Positions 23,020 to 32,588 of a stretch of DNA of 64,000 nt are shown one piece after another (the first letter of the stretch is position 1; each line of letters opens with the position of its first letter). Below the pieces are notes generated by a model that saw only the letters and a program-made list of their open reading frames with translations, had not been told where the DNA came from and did not search any database. This DNA comes from Maridesulfovibrio ferrireducens (GTDB lineage Bacteria > Desulfobacterota > Desulfovibrionia > Desulfovibrionales > Desulfovibrionaceae), in assembly GCF_900101105.1 (NCBI RefSeq), contig NZ_FNGA01000001.1:496001-560000 (forward strand), given 5' to 3'. The translations under genes were made by a program, and so were the position numbers.

Positions 23020-24198
23020 CTACTTTTCTTTAGATCTGACAAGCAACCCTAAATCGATACTAAAAGTCATGCCTCTTCTGTCCAACTTAAAAACAAGAGG
23101 CTTATTCTCTTTGTGCGCTTTTGCCCCGGCCATGTGCATAGCGAAAAGCGAACGCACAGGAATTCCTTGCGCCTTCAGCAACACGTCTCCGGGACGAATG
23201 CCATACTTAAACGCTTTCTGATCACGCTTAACAGCAACAACCACGGCTTTTCCCTGACGCATTTCCACGGTCATCCCCAGTCTGCTTTCATAAGAGGGAG
23301 GGCAATAAAAAAATGAATCTGCGGCAGTGGGATAAAATTCTTCGCCACGCCACGGCATGAACATAAAAACCTTTGCTTCAGGGTCCAGCTCTTTAAGCCT
23401 ATGAGCGATCCCCCAGCCATGTTCAACATGCCCCGCTCCCGCAAGAACAACAACTGGATTTTTCGAACTTCGACGCAGGCTAATCGCCCGCTCCGCCATC
23501 GCGGTATCCCATAAAGACTGAACCAGTAAAAATCTTTCAACCTGCGTGGGGTCAGATGAATCCCGATTGGCGTGCATAGAAAGAACTTCTTTTAAACTTT
23601 CTTCCTGTTGCTCAGGCGCCGGAATAACTTTTTGCGGCAGCAATGCCCGGTCCGGGACGGACAACCTTTCAAGCCCCTTTTCACGAACTTCTTTCGTAAG
23701 TCTAAAAGGAAAATTCAAAGCGGCTACAGTAAGTTCTCGTTTTTTCGCAAGCTCAAACACAGAACGGAAAAAATTAAAATCATATCTCCACTCGTTTTTC
23801 CAATCCAGCTTTTCCGGCAACTCGTCCACACTGAGTTGTCCAAGATTGAAACGATTAAGAACATCCTGCTTTTCGGAGCTGATCATTTCAAAACCAATGG
23901 AAACTTTGCGGTTATTACGTGTAAGCCCTTGAATCAGATTAAATTGAGCTGCGTGATCGCACCTGTTTGTGTGACCCTCGCCGATCAGCACATAGTCAGC
24001 ACGACTGGCATTCTGCACAACTTCCGCAAACGAAAGTTTCTCTCCCGCTGAACTTATATATTCACCGGAACAAGGCAAAAAAGATACTGCCATATCGGGG
24101 TGTATCGGCTTGGTACATCCTGAAATGGCAAAGATAAAAAAAAGCGCGCAAAGAGTCCGAAGACCCCTTGCGCGGATATTAATATTATATCGGAACAT
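23020..24198 (-). CDS. ChaN-family lipoprotein fused to a PDZ domain
   Basis: 392 residues. Signal [11 protein letters not shown] gives a lipidated Cys at about 29; the ChaN domain follows with [17 protein letters not shown] near the start and [19 protein letters not shown] near the end (E..H and H..H pairs that bind haem or metal in ChaN). Residues about 310-390 ([35 protein letters not shown]) form a PDZ domain. ChaN is linked to haem uptake in Campylobacter. The PDZ fusion suggests a peptide-binding or protease-like partner role; function here is unproven. Confidence 0.85.
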   Translation of the reverse strand: MFRYNINIRARGLRTLCALFFIFAISGCTKPIHPDMAVSFLPCSGEYISSAGEKLSFAEVVQNASRADYVLIGEGHTNRCDHAAQFNLIQGLTRNNRKVSIGFEMISSEKQDVLNRFNLGQLSVDELPEKLDWKNEWRYDFNFFRSVFELAKKRELTVAALNFPFRLTKEVREKGLERLSVPDRALLPQKVIPAPEQQEESLKEVLSMHANRDSSDPTQVERFLLVQSLWDTAMAERAISLRRSSKNPVVVLAGAGHVEHGWGIAHRLKELDPEAKVFMFMPWRGEEFYPTAADSFFYCPPSYESRLGMTVEMRQGKAVVVAVKRDQKAFKYGIRPGDVLLKAQGIPVRSLFAMHMAGAKAHKENKPLVFKLDRRGMTFSIDLGLLVRSKEK

Positions 24199-24211
24199 TC
24201 AAACTTCCGAA

Positions 24212-25477
24212 TTAATCCCAAATACGCTTATCTTCAATAGGTTTGACCTGAGGAGGCAGTGAGCCCGGAGTCAGCACCTTGAGAATAGGACGCAGTTTAA
24301 TTTTTTCACGGAACATGTGCAGAAGCTCATCTTCACGTTTAAAGTTGGAAACCTCAATATTGAGGATCATTTCATCAATACCGCCGGGGTTGGTAACTTC
24401 AATCTGCCAACGCTTAACTTCATCAAAATGAGCCATAACCTGCTCAACCTGATGAGGATAGACAAACATACCCTTAATGCGGGCTGTAGTGTCCACACGA
24501 CCGACAATATTTCCAAGCCTTGGAGTGGAACGACCACAAGGACAAGGTGAACGGTCAATATAACTAAGATCACCGGTAGCGAGTCTGATCAAAGGATAAG
24601 TTTTGTTGAAAGCGGTAATAACTATTTCACCGACTTCGCCGTCCTTAAGAGGAATACCTGTGTCAGGATGGCAGATTTCAACAAACGCACGGTTGGTGAT
24701 ATGCAGACCGTTCTTATGGTAACATTCGTAACCGATACAACCGACATCAGCAGTTCCATAACCCTGACGCATAATAAGATCGAATTTTTTCTCAAGTGAG
24801 GTACGAACCTTTTCAGAGAATTTTTCGCCTGTAACAAATGCAACTTCAAGGTAAAGATCTTTACGCAAATTGAGTCCGGCTTCTTCAGCCTTCTGAGCAA
24901 GGTGCATAAGATAACTGGGAGTTCCGACATATCCGGTAACTCTAAGCTTCTGCATGATTTCAAGCTGACTGTTGGTACTGCCTGGTCCGGCAGGAACAAC
25001 CGCACAGTTCAAATTACGCAAAGGCTCTTCAAACATCAGTCCGGCAGGAGCCAAATGATAGTTCAAAGTAATCTGAGCAACATCACCTGAGCGGAAACCG
25101 GCTGCATAAAAGCCTTCAGTCCATCCCCAGTAATCTTCACTGCGGTCTTCAGGGTCGAAAATAGGACCGGGGGAAAGAAAGATGCGGCGAAGCTCACCGA
25201 GATCTTTAGTCAACAATCCGCCAAGACGTGGCCCCATGGACTGCAAAAATATAAGTTCTTTCTTTTTTAGTATAGGAATGAGTTTAAGGTCAGAAAGGTC
25301 TTTAAACTTTTCAACCTGAAACTGAGCTCTATCGAAACGCTTTTTAACGTCTTCAGAATAGCGGTAGGCATAGGTCAGAAGCTCTTTAAGCTGCAAAGCG
25401 CAATATTGACGCCTTTCGCCCTCATCCAGCACTTCACGACGGCTGTATATGCCTTCGGTGCGGTCTTTACGAGTCAT
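24212..25477 (-). CDS. phenylacetate-CoA ligase-like AMP-forming enzyme (PaaK family)
   Basis: 421 residues. GTPSYLMHLAQKAEEAG, GYGTADVGCIGYEC, IRLATGDLSYI and RVDTTARIKGMFVYPHQVEQVM are the adenylation and CoA-transfer motifs of the PaaK branch of acyl-CoA synthetases. It would activate an aryl or other acid with ATP and CoA; in anaerobes several paralogues exist, so the substrate is open. The start 25477 follows GGAGG by 9 bases; a 22-codon upstream frame is not supported. It stands alone with a 370-bp gap behind its start. Confidence 0.85.
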   Translation of the reverse strand: MTRKDRTEGIYSRREVLDEGERRQYCALQLKELLTYAYRYSEDVKKRFDRAQFQVEKFKDLSDLKLIPILKKKELIFLQSMGPRLGGLLTKDLGELRRIFLSPGPIFDPEDRSEDYWGWTEGFYAAGFRSGDVAQITLNYHLAPAGLMFEEPLRNLNCAVVPAGPGSTNSQLEIMQKLRVTGYVGTPSYLMHLAQKAEEAGLNLRKDLYLEVAFVTGEKFSEKVRTSLEKKFDLIMRQGYGTADVGCIGYECYHKNGLHITNRAFVEICHPDTGIPLKDGEVGEIVITAFNKTYPLIRLATGDLSYIDRSPCPCGRSTPRLGNIVGRVDTTARIKGMFVYPHQVEQVMAHFDEVKRWQIEVTNPGGIDEMILNIEVSNFKREDELLHMFREKIKLRPILKVLTPGSLPPQVKPIEDKRIWD

Positions 25478-25846
25478 TAATAGGTTTCCTCCAAAGTTTA
25501 TTGCCGAGAAAGGAGCGCACTCTTCACTCAGCATAGACAACATATAAAGATTTTACGTATTTGTCAACACCTTTATATGAATAGTAATATATTTCAGCTT
25601 GTTATGACATTATTTACTCTTTTATACTATTAGCCATTTTTTAAAACAGACAAACATTAGGGCTTTTACGATTTGATTAATTTAGCTCGTCAACTCTTAG
25701 CAATTCTCAAATTAACTGTGTTCAAATAACAATATTCTTAACATTTCTTATACCGAGAACCGCTTTCGGCACATATCTGCAGCTTTTCTTTCAGAGCTTG
25801 TTTTTCCCTATTTTAAAAAAATTTACACCTTTTTTACCCTTTTTGC
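25478..25846. other. AT-rich intergenic region
   Basis: No gene seen. It must hold the promoter of the PaaK-like gene (reading left) and ends at the first tRNA promoter. Poly-T and poly-A tracts are frequent. Confidence 0.6.
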
Positions 25847-25875
25847 TTGACAGCAACGGACGGTGTAGATAGACA
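25847..25875 (+). promoter_or_regulatory. promoter of first tRNA-Lys
   Basis: TTGACA, 17-bp spacer, TAGACA; followed by a 14-base leader CTACTTCGTTCACA shared with the second copy. Confidence 0.75.
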
Positions 25876-25894
25876 CTACTTCGTTCACAAGGAA

Positions 25895-25970
25895 GGGCCG
25901 TTAACTCAGTTGGTAGAGTATCTGACTTTTAATCAGAGAGTCGCTGGTTCGAACCCAGCACGGCCCACCA
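25895..25970 (+). tRNA. tRNA-Lys(UUU), first copy
   Basis: 76 bases from GGGCCG to the encoded CCA end. Acceptor GGGCCGT/ACGGCCC, D-loop AGTTGGTAGA, anticodon loop CTTTTAA with anticodon TTT at 25928-25930, T-loop GGTTCGAACC. The CCA end is encoded. Identical to the copy at 26108-26183; the spacing between starts is 213 bp and promoter, leader and terminator are also duplicated. Confidence 0.97.
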
Positions 25971-25986
25971 TGAACTTTAATATACA

Positions 25987-26017
25987 CCCCCTCACCATTG
26001 AGGGGGTTTTATTTTTT
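25987..26017 (+). terminator. terminator of first tRNA-Lys
   Basis: CCCCCTCA/TGAGGGGG arms with CCAT loop and a T-run; repeated almost exactly after the second tRNA. Confidence 0.9.
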
Positions 26018-26058
26018 TAAATAAAATTACAAAAATTCATAAATTTTCACTTTCTTAC

Positions 26059-26087
26059 TTGACACAAACAGCTAGTATCGATAAACC
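26059..26087 (+). promoter_or_regulatory. promoter of second tRNA-Lys
   Basis: TTGACA (26059-26064), 17-bp spacer, TAAACC; same downstream leader as the first copy. The spacer sequences of the two promoters differ. Confidence 0.75.
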
Positions 26088-26107
26088 CCTACTTCGTTCA
26101 CACGGAT

Positions 26108-26183
26108 GGGCCGTTAACTCAGTTGGTAGAGTATCTGACTTTTAATCAGAGAGTCGCTGGTTCGAACCCAGCACGGCCCACCA
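26108..26183 (+). tRNA. tRNA-Lys(UUU), second copy
   Basis: 76 bases, identical to the first copy, anticodon TTT, encoded CCA. The next gene downstream is the ATPase of the accessory operon. No partial copy of the tRNA end, as would mark an integrase island, is seen at the far side of that operon. Confidence 0.97.
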
Positions 26184-26199
26184 AGAACTTTAATATACA

Positions 26200-26226
26200 C
26201 CCCCTCACCATTGAGGGGGTTTTATT
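26200..26226 (+). terminator. terminator of second tRNA-Lys
   Basis: CCCCCTCA/TGAGGGGG arms (26200-26207, 26212-26219) and T-run. Confidence 0.9.
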
Positions 26227-26390
26227 TTGCCCAAATTCTTTTTCAGCACATCTACGAAATTCGGTTCCGACCTCCTCTCCCTCCATCTCCAAAAAACTTA
26301 CTCCTTATACTTATACATCAATATATATGATAGGCTTTTTATATAACCAGTTGTCACTTAAGTATTTATCACTTATTGCATATTATATAT

Positions 26391-26419
26391 TTGACCTAGT
26401 CCATCTTATACTGATACAA
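26391..26419 (+). promoter_or_regulatory. possible promoter of the ATPase-HD operon
   Basis: TTGACC (26391-26396), 17-bp spacer, ATACAA (26414-26419). The -10 is a weak match; another T/A-rich hexamer (TATACT) lies inside the spacer. The region 26227-26468 is AT-rich with no gene. Confidence 0.35.
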
Positions 26420-26468
26420 ACGGCATCTGCTTATCGCAATGTCTATTTACAGAAAAGGGGGTTAAGCA

Positions 26469-28715
26469 ATGGGGAGTCCATATAAAAGATGCAGTATCAG
26501 CAACTTTACATCACGCAAAGGAGGAGTTGGTAAAACAACTCTAGCTTTACTGAAGGCAAAAGCAATATTGGATGCTAACGAAGGCGAAGCTGTAAAAATT
26601 CTTTTCTTCGATTTAGATATAAATGGGACAAATACCATTGAAATGGTAAATAGTCTTAATAAGATGGGATTCTGGGACAACAAGCTCAAAGAAGTTAAGC
26701 ATCCCTGTGAAAACAACGAAAACTCATCGGACAAGAAAGAAATCCGGGCAAACATTGTAACACTCTTCGAACGTTACATGTCCGGTGCAGAATTTTCCGT
26801 CAAGTGGGCTACAGAAAAACTCTCCGCTGAAACTTTTTGCCCCTCTAATCCTGAACACACTTTATGCCTTTTTAAAAATAAAATTAATATTATCGGATCA
26901 TTTCTTGAGAAAAAATCGACATATACACCCGATGTTCTTTTTGATCAGATGCACTCTCTCTGGCTGATTGAAATGATCAGGTCTATTATCCGCTCTGCTC
27001 TTAACGGGTCTGCTGAAAAACTATACGTGATTTTCGACAATTCTCCCGGATATACAGGACTACTTCCTGCTCTTGAAGATTGGTTGACAGATCTCGGACC
27101 AGATATTTGTAAATTCTACTTTATAACGACTTTAGATGGGCAGGATTTCTTTGGAGCTATGAATTCACTTGAAAAAGTTAAAGGCCAAATACAAGCAAAA
27201 ACTTACGCTGTTTATGATTACATGGGAGCGGTAGAGGAACACGAAACAAAGCCAAAAGAAGACCCCCCTTATAAACATTCGGCATTCAGAGAATCCAAAG
27301 CCGAAGAAATAAAAGACTACCTTGAAAAATATGATCTTTTTTATAATAAGCTGTTATCTCTAGCAAGCGAGAATATTGACTGCCCATATCCTACAATTAA
27401 AACTGGAGACTCGAACTCCCGAGAAAGAAAAGATGAGATTCATAAATGTCAGAAATGCAATTTCTGTTATTATAGACAAGAAATAGCACCGCTCTTTAAG
27501 GTCTTTTTGAAAGAAACCTCGGCCTATAATAAAAATCCTGAGCTAGAAGTGCCAGAATTAAAAGCTCCAGTTGTCAGCTTCAATATAATCACGAACAAAG
27601 CTATTTCATCGGAGATAGCTCGCTTATTGTATAAAGCATACGTCGACGAACATAAGCCTATGATAGAAACGTACAACATAATTAAATTAAATTCAGAAGA
27701 GAGCCTTTCATTGCTATACTCACTTTCTGAATTTTCTAAAAAGTACGACTATACTATTATAAAAAAAGACCAGACTGATGTCATAACTGACTTTATGCGC
27801 CAATTTAAGGATAAAATTCTTCCCAAACAAGTTTTAGAACTGAGGGAGAAAAATGATTCAAAGAGTATTAAACCTCCAGGGGTTTTTATGAAGGACTTTC
27901 ATGACTCAGTCGCATATTATGACAAAACTATTAAAGACCTTCTTTCCGACGCTGGAATTAAGTCTAATTTTGATGCTTCAATGCAGGAATTTAGTTTAAA
28001 AGCTAAAATTCAAAAATTTATTAACTCCAACCATCTTGACTCTATAATTATTGATGAGAATTCAGCTTCAAAATTAGATTCAACCGGAAAACCTGATTAC
28101 AATCAATTGTCTGAAGAAATATACAACCAAACCCCAAATTACTCACGAAATAACATTTCACAGACTTTGGCATCTTGCCTTAAAGCCTCCGTGGCATGCC
28201 TTAGCTCTTATAGCCCGGAAAAAATAACTGCAAAAACAATTAGTGATGTTTTTTTGCTGCAAATTGTTAACTTTATACAAGAAGACAATTCTCCCGAAAT
28301 AAAAGAAATGAACAACTCTATGTGGTTTTCAATTCACTCCTTAGTGAAAGAAAAATCTTCTCAGCGACTAAGAGATTCAGGCATGAATATAGATTATGAA
28401 AAACTTGAGACACTTACCACCCTCTTAAATGCTCTTTCAAGGGCCACTAACGACATTCCTTTTATACAAATTGCATGCGGAAAATTATTTCAACAAGTAA
28501 CAACAATTGATGAAAAAATATTCATCCTGCGTACACTTCATTCTATGCTCGAATTCGAATCCTTTTATGAAGGGAAGACTGCCGCTGAAGTCCTTACCCA
28601 ATTATACGAAGCCTTTGAAAAAGATAACCCGACAACCTTAAGCATAAGTCTATCACTCAAAAATATGCAGAACAGCCTTTGCGGAAAAGCTGTAAACATG
28701 GAGTGGACAGCATGA
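26469..28715 (+). CDS. large ParA/MinD-type ATPase of a two-gene accessory operon
   Basis: 748 residues. The deviant Walker A SRKGGVGKTTLALLKAKAIL (Lys17 and Lys22) with ILFFDLDINGTNT (switch region) and LYVIFDNSPGYTG (Walker B) place the first 250 residues in the MinD/ParA/SIMIBI class. Residues about 310-345 carry a CPYP...CQKCNFC Cys cluster (possible zinc or iron-sulfur site). The remaining 400 residues are helical and unrecognised. AAAAGGGG sits 8 bases before the ATG. Its stop overlaps the HD gene start by 4 bp (ATGA), so both are made together. AT-rich relative to the core genes. No par-site, partner ParB or plasmid gene is present; a sensor/switch role in defence is inference. Confidence 0.75.
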   Translation: MGSPYKRCSISNFTSRKGGVGKTTLALLKAKAILDANEGEAVKILFFDLDINGTNTIEMVNSLNKMGFWDNKLKEVKHPCENNENSSDKKEIRANIVTLFERYMSGAEFSVKWATEKLSAETFCPSNPEHTLCLFKNKINIIGSFLEKKSTYTPDVLFDQMHSLWLIEMIRSIIRSALNGSAEKLYVIFDNSPGYTGLLPALEDWLTDLGPDICKFYFITTLDGQDFFGAMNSLEKVKGQIQAKTYAVYDYMGAVEEHETKPKEDPPYKHSAFRESKAEEIKDYLEKYDLFYNKLLSLASENIDCPYPTIKTGDSNSRERKDEIHKCQKCNFCYYRQEIAPLFKVFLKETSAYNKNPELEVPELKAPVVSFNIITNKAISSEIARLLYKAYVDEHKPMIETYNIIKLNSEESLSLLYSLSEFSKKYDYTIIKKDQTDVITDFMRQFKDKILPKQVLELREKNDSKSIKPPGVFMKDFHDSVAYYDKTIKDLLSDAGIKSNFDASMQEFSLKAKIQKFINSNHLDSIIIDENSASKLDSTGKPDYNQLSEEIYNQTPNYSRNNISQTLASCLKASVACLSSYSPEKITAKTISDVFLLQIVNFIQEDNSPEIKEMNNSMWFSIHSLVKEKSSQRLRDSGMNIDYEKLETLTTLLNALSRATNDIPFIQIACGKLFQQVTTIDEKIFILRTLHSMLEFESFYEGKTAAEVLTQLYEAFEKDNPTTLSISLSLKNMQNSLCGKAVNMEWTA

Positions 28716-30154
28716 ATAAAACTTTCACTCCGCAAAATAGTGCTGATAATATTGTTTCAACTACTCTATCAGAAAAAAGCTTTAATCAGTTCATTCAGCA
28801 TCAGGGAAAAACCCTTACAACTCCGCAACACCTCAGCCCGTTTATTAATGTTGACCGTCAAAAATATTTCGAATGGGAACAAAAAAATTCTTTTAACAAA
28901 TCCTTTTTGGATGACTTCAAAAAAAGAATGGATTCGGCAACATATGCTAAAATGAGAGGAGGAATCAGTCATACTCTCTTAACAGCACAACGCAGCTTCC
29001 CCGCATATAAATTTCTAGTAAAAGAATTTATTAATGACGAATGGACCTCGGCCGTCAGCCCTCACAAAGCCTTTCACCGGGATCACATTGTTCATCAGCC
29101 GATGACTGCTTACGTGGCTATGGTGTTACTTGGAGGTGTTAGAGAAGATCACGGTAGCAATAAAAATTTCAATCTCAACCTCTTAAGTAAAGCTGCAACC
29201 CAGCTTAAAGAAGCGACAGACTGCCAATATTTAAGGGATTACATGAAGGAACTGCGTTTTCCAAAGCAGATCTACCAAGGAAATTTTCCACAATCTCTCT
29301 ATGAACAATGCGTAAAAGAATCAACATATCTTGCCTCTCTCTTCCATGACATAGGATATCCTTATCAATTTGTCGGAAAAATTCAGAACAATTTACGAGA
29401 CCATTCACAAGTTTTAGTTTCACTCGACTCCCTGGCAGGATCAATCGGAAAGGCATATAAAAACAGATTAGTTTTTCATCCTCTTGATGGGTACAGAACT
29501 CACTCCCGATCAGCTCCAAGCACATGGAAAGATAAATATTTTGAAATCATTAAGGAAGGGTTGCGCAGCACTCACGGAATGCACAGTGCTCTTAATTTTC
29601 TTTTTTTAAATGATAGAATAAGAAAATTCCCGGATGACCCGGACCAAAGTCCGCTCAGCAGATTCTGCCTTGAATGGGCTGCAAAAGCGATTCTGATGCA
29701 TGACATGTGCGGGCTTTACATCGGCCGGGACAAAAAAGGCAAAATTGAAATTAAACATAAACATTTGAGAATACGATTTCGCACATCACCACTCTCATAC
29801 ATTCTTGCTCTCGCTGACTGTATACAAAATTTCGGGAGAGTTAATGCGAAATTCAGCAAGATTAAAAGAATGTCCGAACAAGACAAAACAAAAGAAGAGA
29901 TTTTACAGATTCAATACGGATCTAAGTGTTCCAAAGTTGAACTTGAATTTGATACCAAATCAAAAGAACTAACAATTGTAAGCTATTACCCCAACATTGG
30001 AGATGTGATAGAAAACAACACAAAATACATGCCTGAACAGGAGCGCCTCTTTTTCAACCCTGACTTTGGCTACTTAGATTCCGAAGGGACAGGCATAAGC
30101 AGAATACTTCTTAGAGCTAAACATGATCCTGATCATACACCTGCAAGTCCTTAA
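28712..30154 (+). CDS. HD-domain phosphohydrolase partner of the ATPase
   Basis: 480 residues. HD-superfamily metal ligands are visible in order: HRDHIVHQ (about 118), LASLFHDIGYPY (about 205), H in GLRSTHGMHSAL (about 290), KAILMHDMCGLY (about 330) and ILALADCIQNFG (about 370), the H...HD...H...H...D pattern of nucleotide and cyclic-nucleotide hydrolases. A FHDIGYP variant is unusual and the flanks match no family I know. GGAG is 9 bases before the ATG, which lies inside the ATPase gene's stop. A nucleotide-degrading effector controlled by the ATPase is a reasonable guess. Terminator follows. Confidence 0.75.
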   Translation: MNKTFTPQNSADNIVSTTLSEKSFNQFIQHQGKTLTTPQHLSPFINVDRQKYFEWEQKNSFNKSFLDDFKKRMDSATYAKMRGGISHTLLTAQRSFPAYKFLVKEFINDEWTSAVSPHKAFHRDHIVHQPMTAYVAMVLLGGVREDHGSNKNFNLNLLSKAATQLKEATDCQYLRDYMKELRFPKQIYQGNFPQSLYEQCVKESTYLASLFHDIGYPYQFVGKIQNNLRDHSQVLVSLDSLAGSIGKAYKNRLVFHPLDGYRTHSRSAPSTWKDKYFEIIKEGLRSTHGMHSALNFLFLNDRIRKFPDDPDQSPLSRFCLEWAAKAILMHDMCGLYIGRDKKGKIEIKHKHLRIRFRTSPLSYILALADCIQNFGRVNAKFSKIKRMSEQDKTKEEILQIQYGSKCSKVELEFDTKSKELTIVSYYPNIGDVIENNTKYMPEQERLFFNPDFGYLDSEGTGISRILLRAKHDPDHTPASP

Positions 30155-30170
30155 AATATTACCGGCAAAA

Positions 30171-30203
30171 AATCCCGCCCCGGAATCTTTCCGGAGCGGG
30201 ATT
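30171..30203. terminator. bidirectional terminator
   Basis: AATCCCGCCCCGGA/TCCGGAGCGGGATT, one mismatch, between the HD gene (+) and the chemoreceptor (-). Confidence 0.85.
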
Positions 30204-30209
30204 ACTTTA

Positions 30210-32162
30210 TTAAAATCTATCAAACCCGTCTTCATCACTATCATAGCCGCCTGAACTTGATGGAAGCCTTTTTGTTCCTATCCTCTCAAGCTTGAAAAAA
30301 GACATGCTCTGCTGCAACATCTGTCCTTGCGCTGAAAGCTCCTCAGAAGTTGAAGCCATTTCCTCGGAAGCTGAGGCGTTCTGCTGGATAATCTTATCAA
30401 GTTGCTGGATAGCCTGATTTATCTGCGTTACACCCGTATTCTGTTCGTCACTGGCGGCGGCTATTTCCTGCACAAGCTCTGCGGTCTTGCGGATACTCGG
30501 AACAAGCTCTTGAAGCATTCCTCCGGCCCGTTCTGCCACAACCACAGATGAAGAGGACAGTTCGCTAATTTCGGATGCGGCGATTCCGCTTCTTTCGGCC
30601 AGCTTTCTAACCTCTGCCGCAACAACCGCAAATCCCTTGCCGTGCTCTCCGGCCCGGGCGGCTTCAATTGCAGCGTTAAGTGCAAGCAAATTAGTCTGCC
30701 TTGCTATCTCTTCAATTATCATAATTTTTTCAGCAATACTCTTCATGGCTGTAACAGCTTCACCTACGGCCTGCCCACTCTGTTCAGCCTGCTCCTGTGC
30801 CTTCTCTGCAACACCTTCAGTCTGCTTTGCATTATCAGCATTCTGTTTAATGTTGGCCCCCATTTCCTCCATGGAAGAAGAAACCTCTTCAATCGAAGCA
30901 GCTTGCTCCGTAGCTCCCTGCGAGAGGCTTTCTGCCGAAGCAGACAACTCTTCACTTCCGCTGGCAACATTTTCAGTTGCACTGTTTACACTGGAAACAA
31001 CAGCTCTAAGCTCGTTCACCATGTTCCGCATTCCATCAGCAAGCTTACCCAGTTCATCGTTACGCTTTAGATCAACATCGGCAGAAAGATCTCCTGTGCT
31101 GACCAGACTGACGAAGTCGAGTCCTTTGCGCAAAGGAACAAGTATCCCGCTGGAAATAAGCCAAGCCATAAAAATTCCTGCAACAGCAGCAAGAATTACA
31201 ACGATCACGATCATGCGCTTCGTACTTTCTGCCTGACGGAGCATCTGCTCATCTGTCATAATATTGTCCGCAACAGTAGCTCGGATTTCTGTCAAAATAC
31301 TTTGTACTGATTTAAGGGCCGGAACGGTTTGCGTCGCATAAATACTGGCGGCTTCATCAAGAGCTTTCAATTTAGCATCATGCCAGGAAATCAAACCGTC
31401 GACTTTTGAGAGTGTATCTGCGGCAGCTTTTTCAACTTCAGTTATAAAATAATTCTGAGCTCCGGCACGATCATTATTTTTCAACAAGTTATTAAGAGTT
31501 ATTACGGAATCATGAAGCCTGCTATGCGGGCCCGTGATGGATTTAAGCAAGGCTCCATACTCTGGATCGTTATCCGCTTTTGCCTGATTTTCAGTGGAGT
31601 AAAGCCACTTACCCAGCCCGCACTTATGCGGATCAGCCTGAACATCAATGAACCTGACTTGTGGATTCATAAGTTCTTTAACAATTGTGTTCATCCATTT
31701 GAGATGATCCAACTTTTTTTCTCTTAAAAAACTTCCCAGTTCAGGGTCTACAGGCTGATACTTCTCCTTAATGGCAATAGCAGATTTATGAAGTTTATTA
31801 TGAGGGTCTTCGATTTTTGCTAAAAAAGGTTTAATCGCCGGAACAAGGTCTTCCGCTTTTTTCCGGGCATCACTATAATACCATTTTCCGAACCCGCATT
31901 TATGAGGATCACTCTGCACGTCCAGCGTATTTACATTTTTATCAGTCAGAAGACTGTTAACCTGATTGGCCCAATTCAGGTGATCTACAATCTTTTGAAC
32001 AAAATCACCCCGAAGCTTATTCCCCGCAATAACATCTTCAGCGTTATGCACGATGTCTCCAATTCCAAGGACTGACCAAACGCCAAGCAAAACTAATAAG
32101 GTTATTACTGAACCAAATCCCACAGAAAATTTATAAACGAGATTCAAATCCTTCCAGCTCAT
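30210..32162 (-). CDS. methyl-accepting chemotaxis protein with two CZB zinc domains
   Basis: 650 residues from ATG 32162 (AAGGAG before it). TM1 at 14-36, then two CZB-type zinc repeats: H61...[13 protein letters not shown] (His87, Cys89) and H153...[13 protein letters not shown] (His179, Cys181), both located before TM2 ([25 protein letters not shown], near 345), thus in the periplasm. HAMP follows, then the signalling domain with [35 protein letters not shown] hairpin and [16 protein letters not shown] domains sense zinc or, by Cys oxidation, hypochlorous acid. Two in series on the outside of the cell is uncommon. Confidence 0.92.
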   Translation of the reverse strand: MSWKDLNLVYKFSVGFGSVITLLVLLGVWSVLGIGDIVHNAEDVIAGNKLRGDFVQKIVDHLNWANQVNSLLTDKNVNTLDVQSDPHKCGFGKWYYSDARKKAEDLVPAIKPFLAKIEDPHNKLHKSAIAIKEKYQPVDPELGSFLREKKLDHLKWMNTIVKELMNPQVRFIDVQADPHKCGLGKWLYSTENQAKADNDPEYGALLKSITGPHSRLHDSVITLNNLLKNNDRAGAQNYFITEVEKAAADTLSKVDGLISWHDAKLKALDEAASIYATQTVPALKSVQSILTEIRATVADNIMTDEQMLRQAESTKRMIVIVVILAAVAGIFMAWLISSGILVPLRKGLDFVSLVSTGDLSADVDLKRNDELGKLADGMRNMVNELRAVVSSVNSATENVASGSEELSASAESLSQGATEQAASIEEVSSSMEEMGANIKQNADNAKQTEGVAEKAQEQAEQSGQAVGEAVTAMKSIAEKIMIIEEIARQTNLLALNAAIEAARAGEHGKGFAVVAAEVRKLAERSGIAASEISELSSSSVVVAERAGGMLQELVPSIRKTAELVQEIAAASDEQNTGVTQINQAIQQLDKIIQQNASASEEMASTSEELSAQGQMLQQSMSFFKLERIGTKRLPSSSGGYDSDEDGFDRF

Positions 32163-32483
32163 AATAAACTCCTTAAAAGCAATAATTGCAGGGAACTTCG
32201 CGCTCAAAAATATATTATTTAAATTAAAACAACCCACCCTTGAGGAGTTGAGCGCTCACACCTCTTTAAAATATAACACGTCTCTACTTTAAATGAAACA
32301 AAATATGCAGCTACCATTATCTTATTAATTTTTTAAACACAAAAACATTCATCCTCGCCTTGACTAAAAATATTCACGATAAAAAGGGTAGGACCAGCAG
32401 ACAAGAAGCTCTGAAAAAGAATTATTATAGGGTTAGGTTTCCCTGTTTCCACGTTCAAAGATTTACCCGGTGGTTTCCATTCT

Positions 32484-32512
32484 TTGCGTTGCAGCCTCGT
32501 CTGTTGTATTCT
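32484..32512 (+). promoter_or_regulatory. possible promoter of the TPR-glycerate kinase operon
   Basis: TTGCGT, 17-bp spacer, TATTCT. The region 32163-32483 has no gene and is AT-rich. Confidence 0.4.
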
Positions 32513-32532
32513 AGTAACAGCAAAACAACTCG

Positions 32533-32561
32533 GGCAGGGACGGTTTTCAGCCGTTCCTGCC
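32533..32561 (+). other. hairpin in the TPR gene leader
   Basis: GGCAGGGACGG/CCGTTCCTGCC arms (one mismatch), 27 bp before the start codon and without a T-run. Confidence 0.5.
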
Positions 32562-32588
32562 TTCTGATTAATTACTCCAAGGTGCACA

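Noticed and set aside
25895-30203. Integrase-type island with att repeats at the tRNA-Lys gene
   Set aside because: No integrase in the window and no copy of the tRNA 3' end after the ATPase-HD operon.
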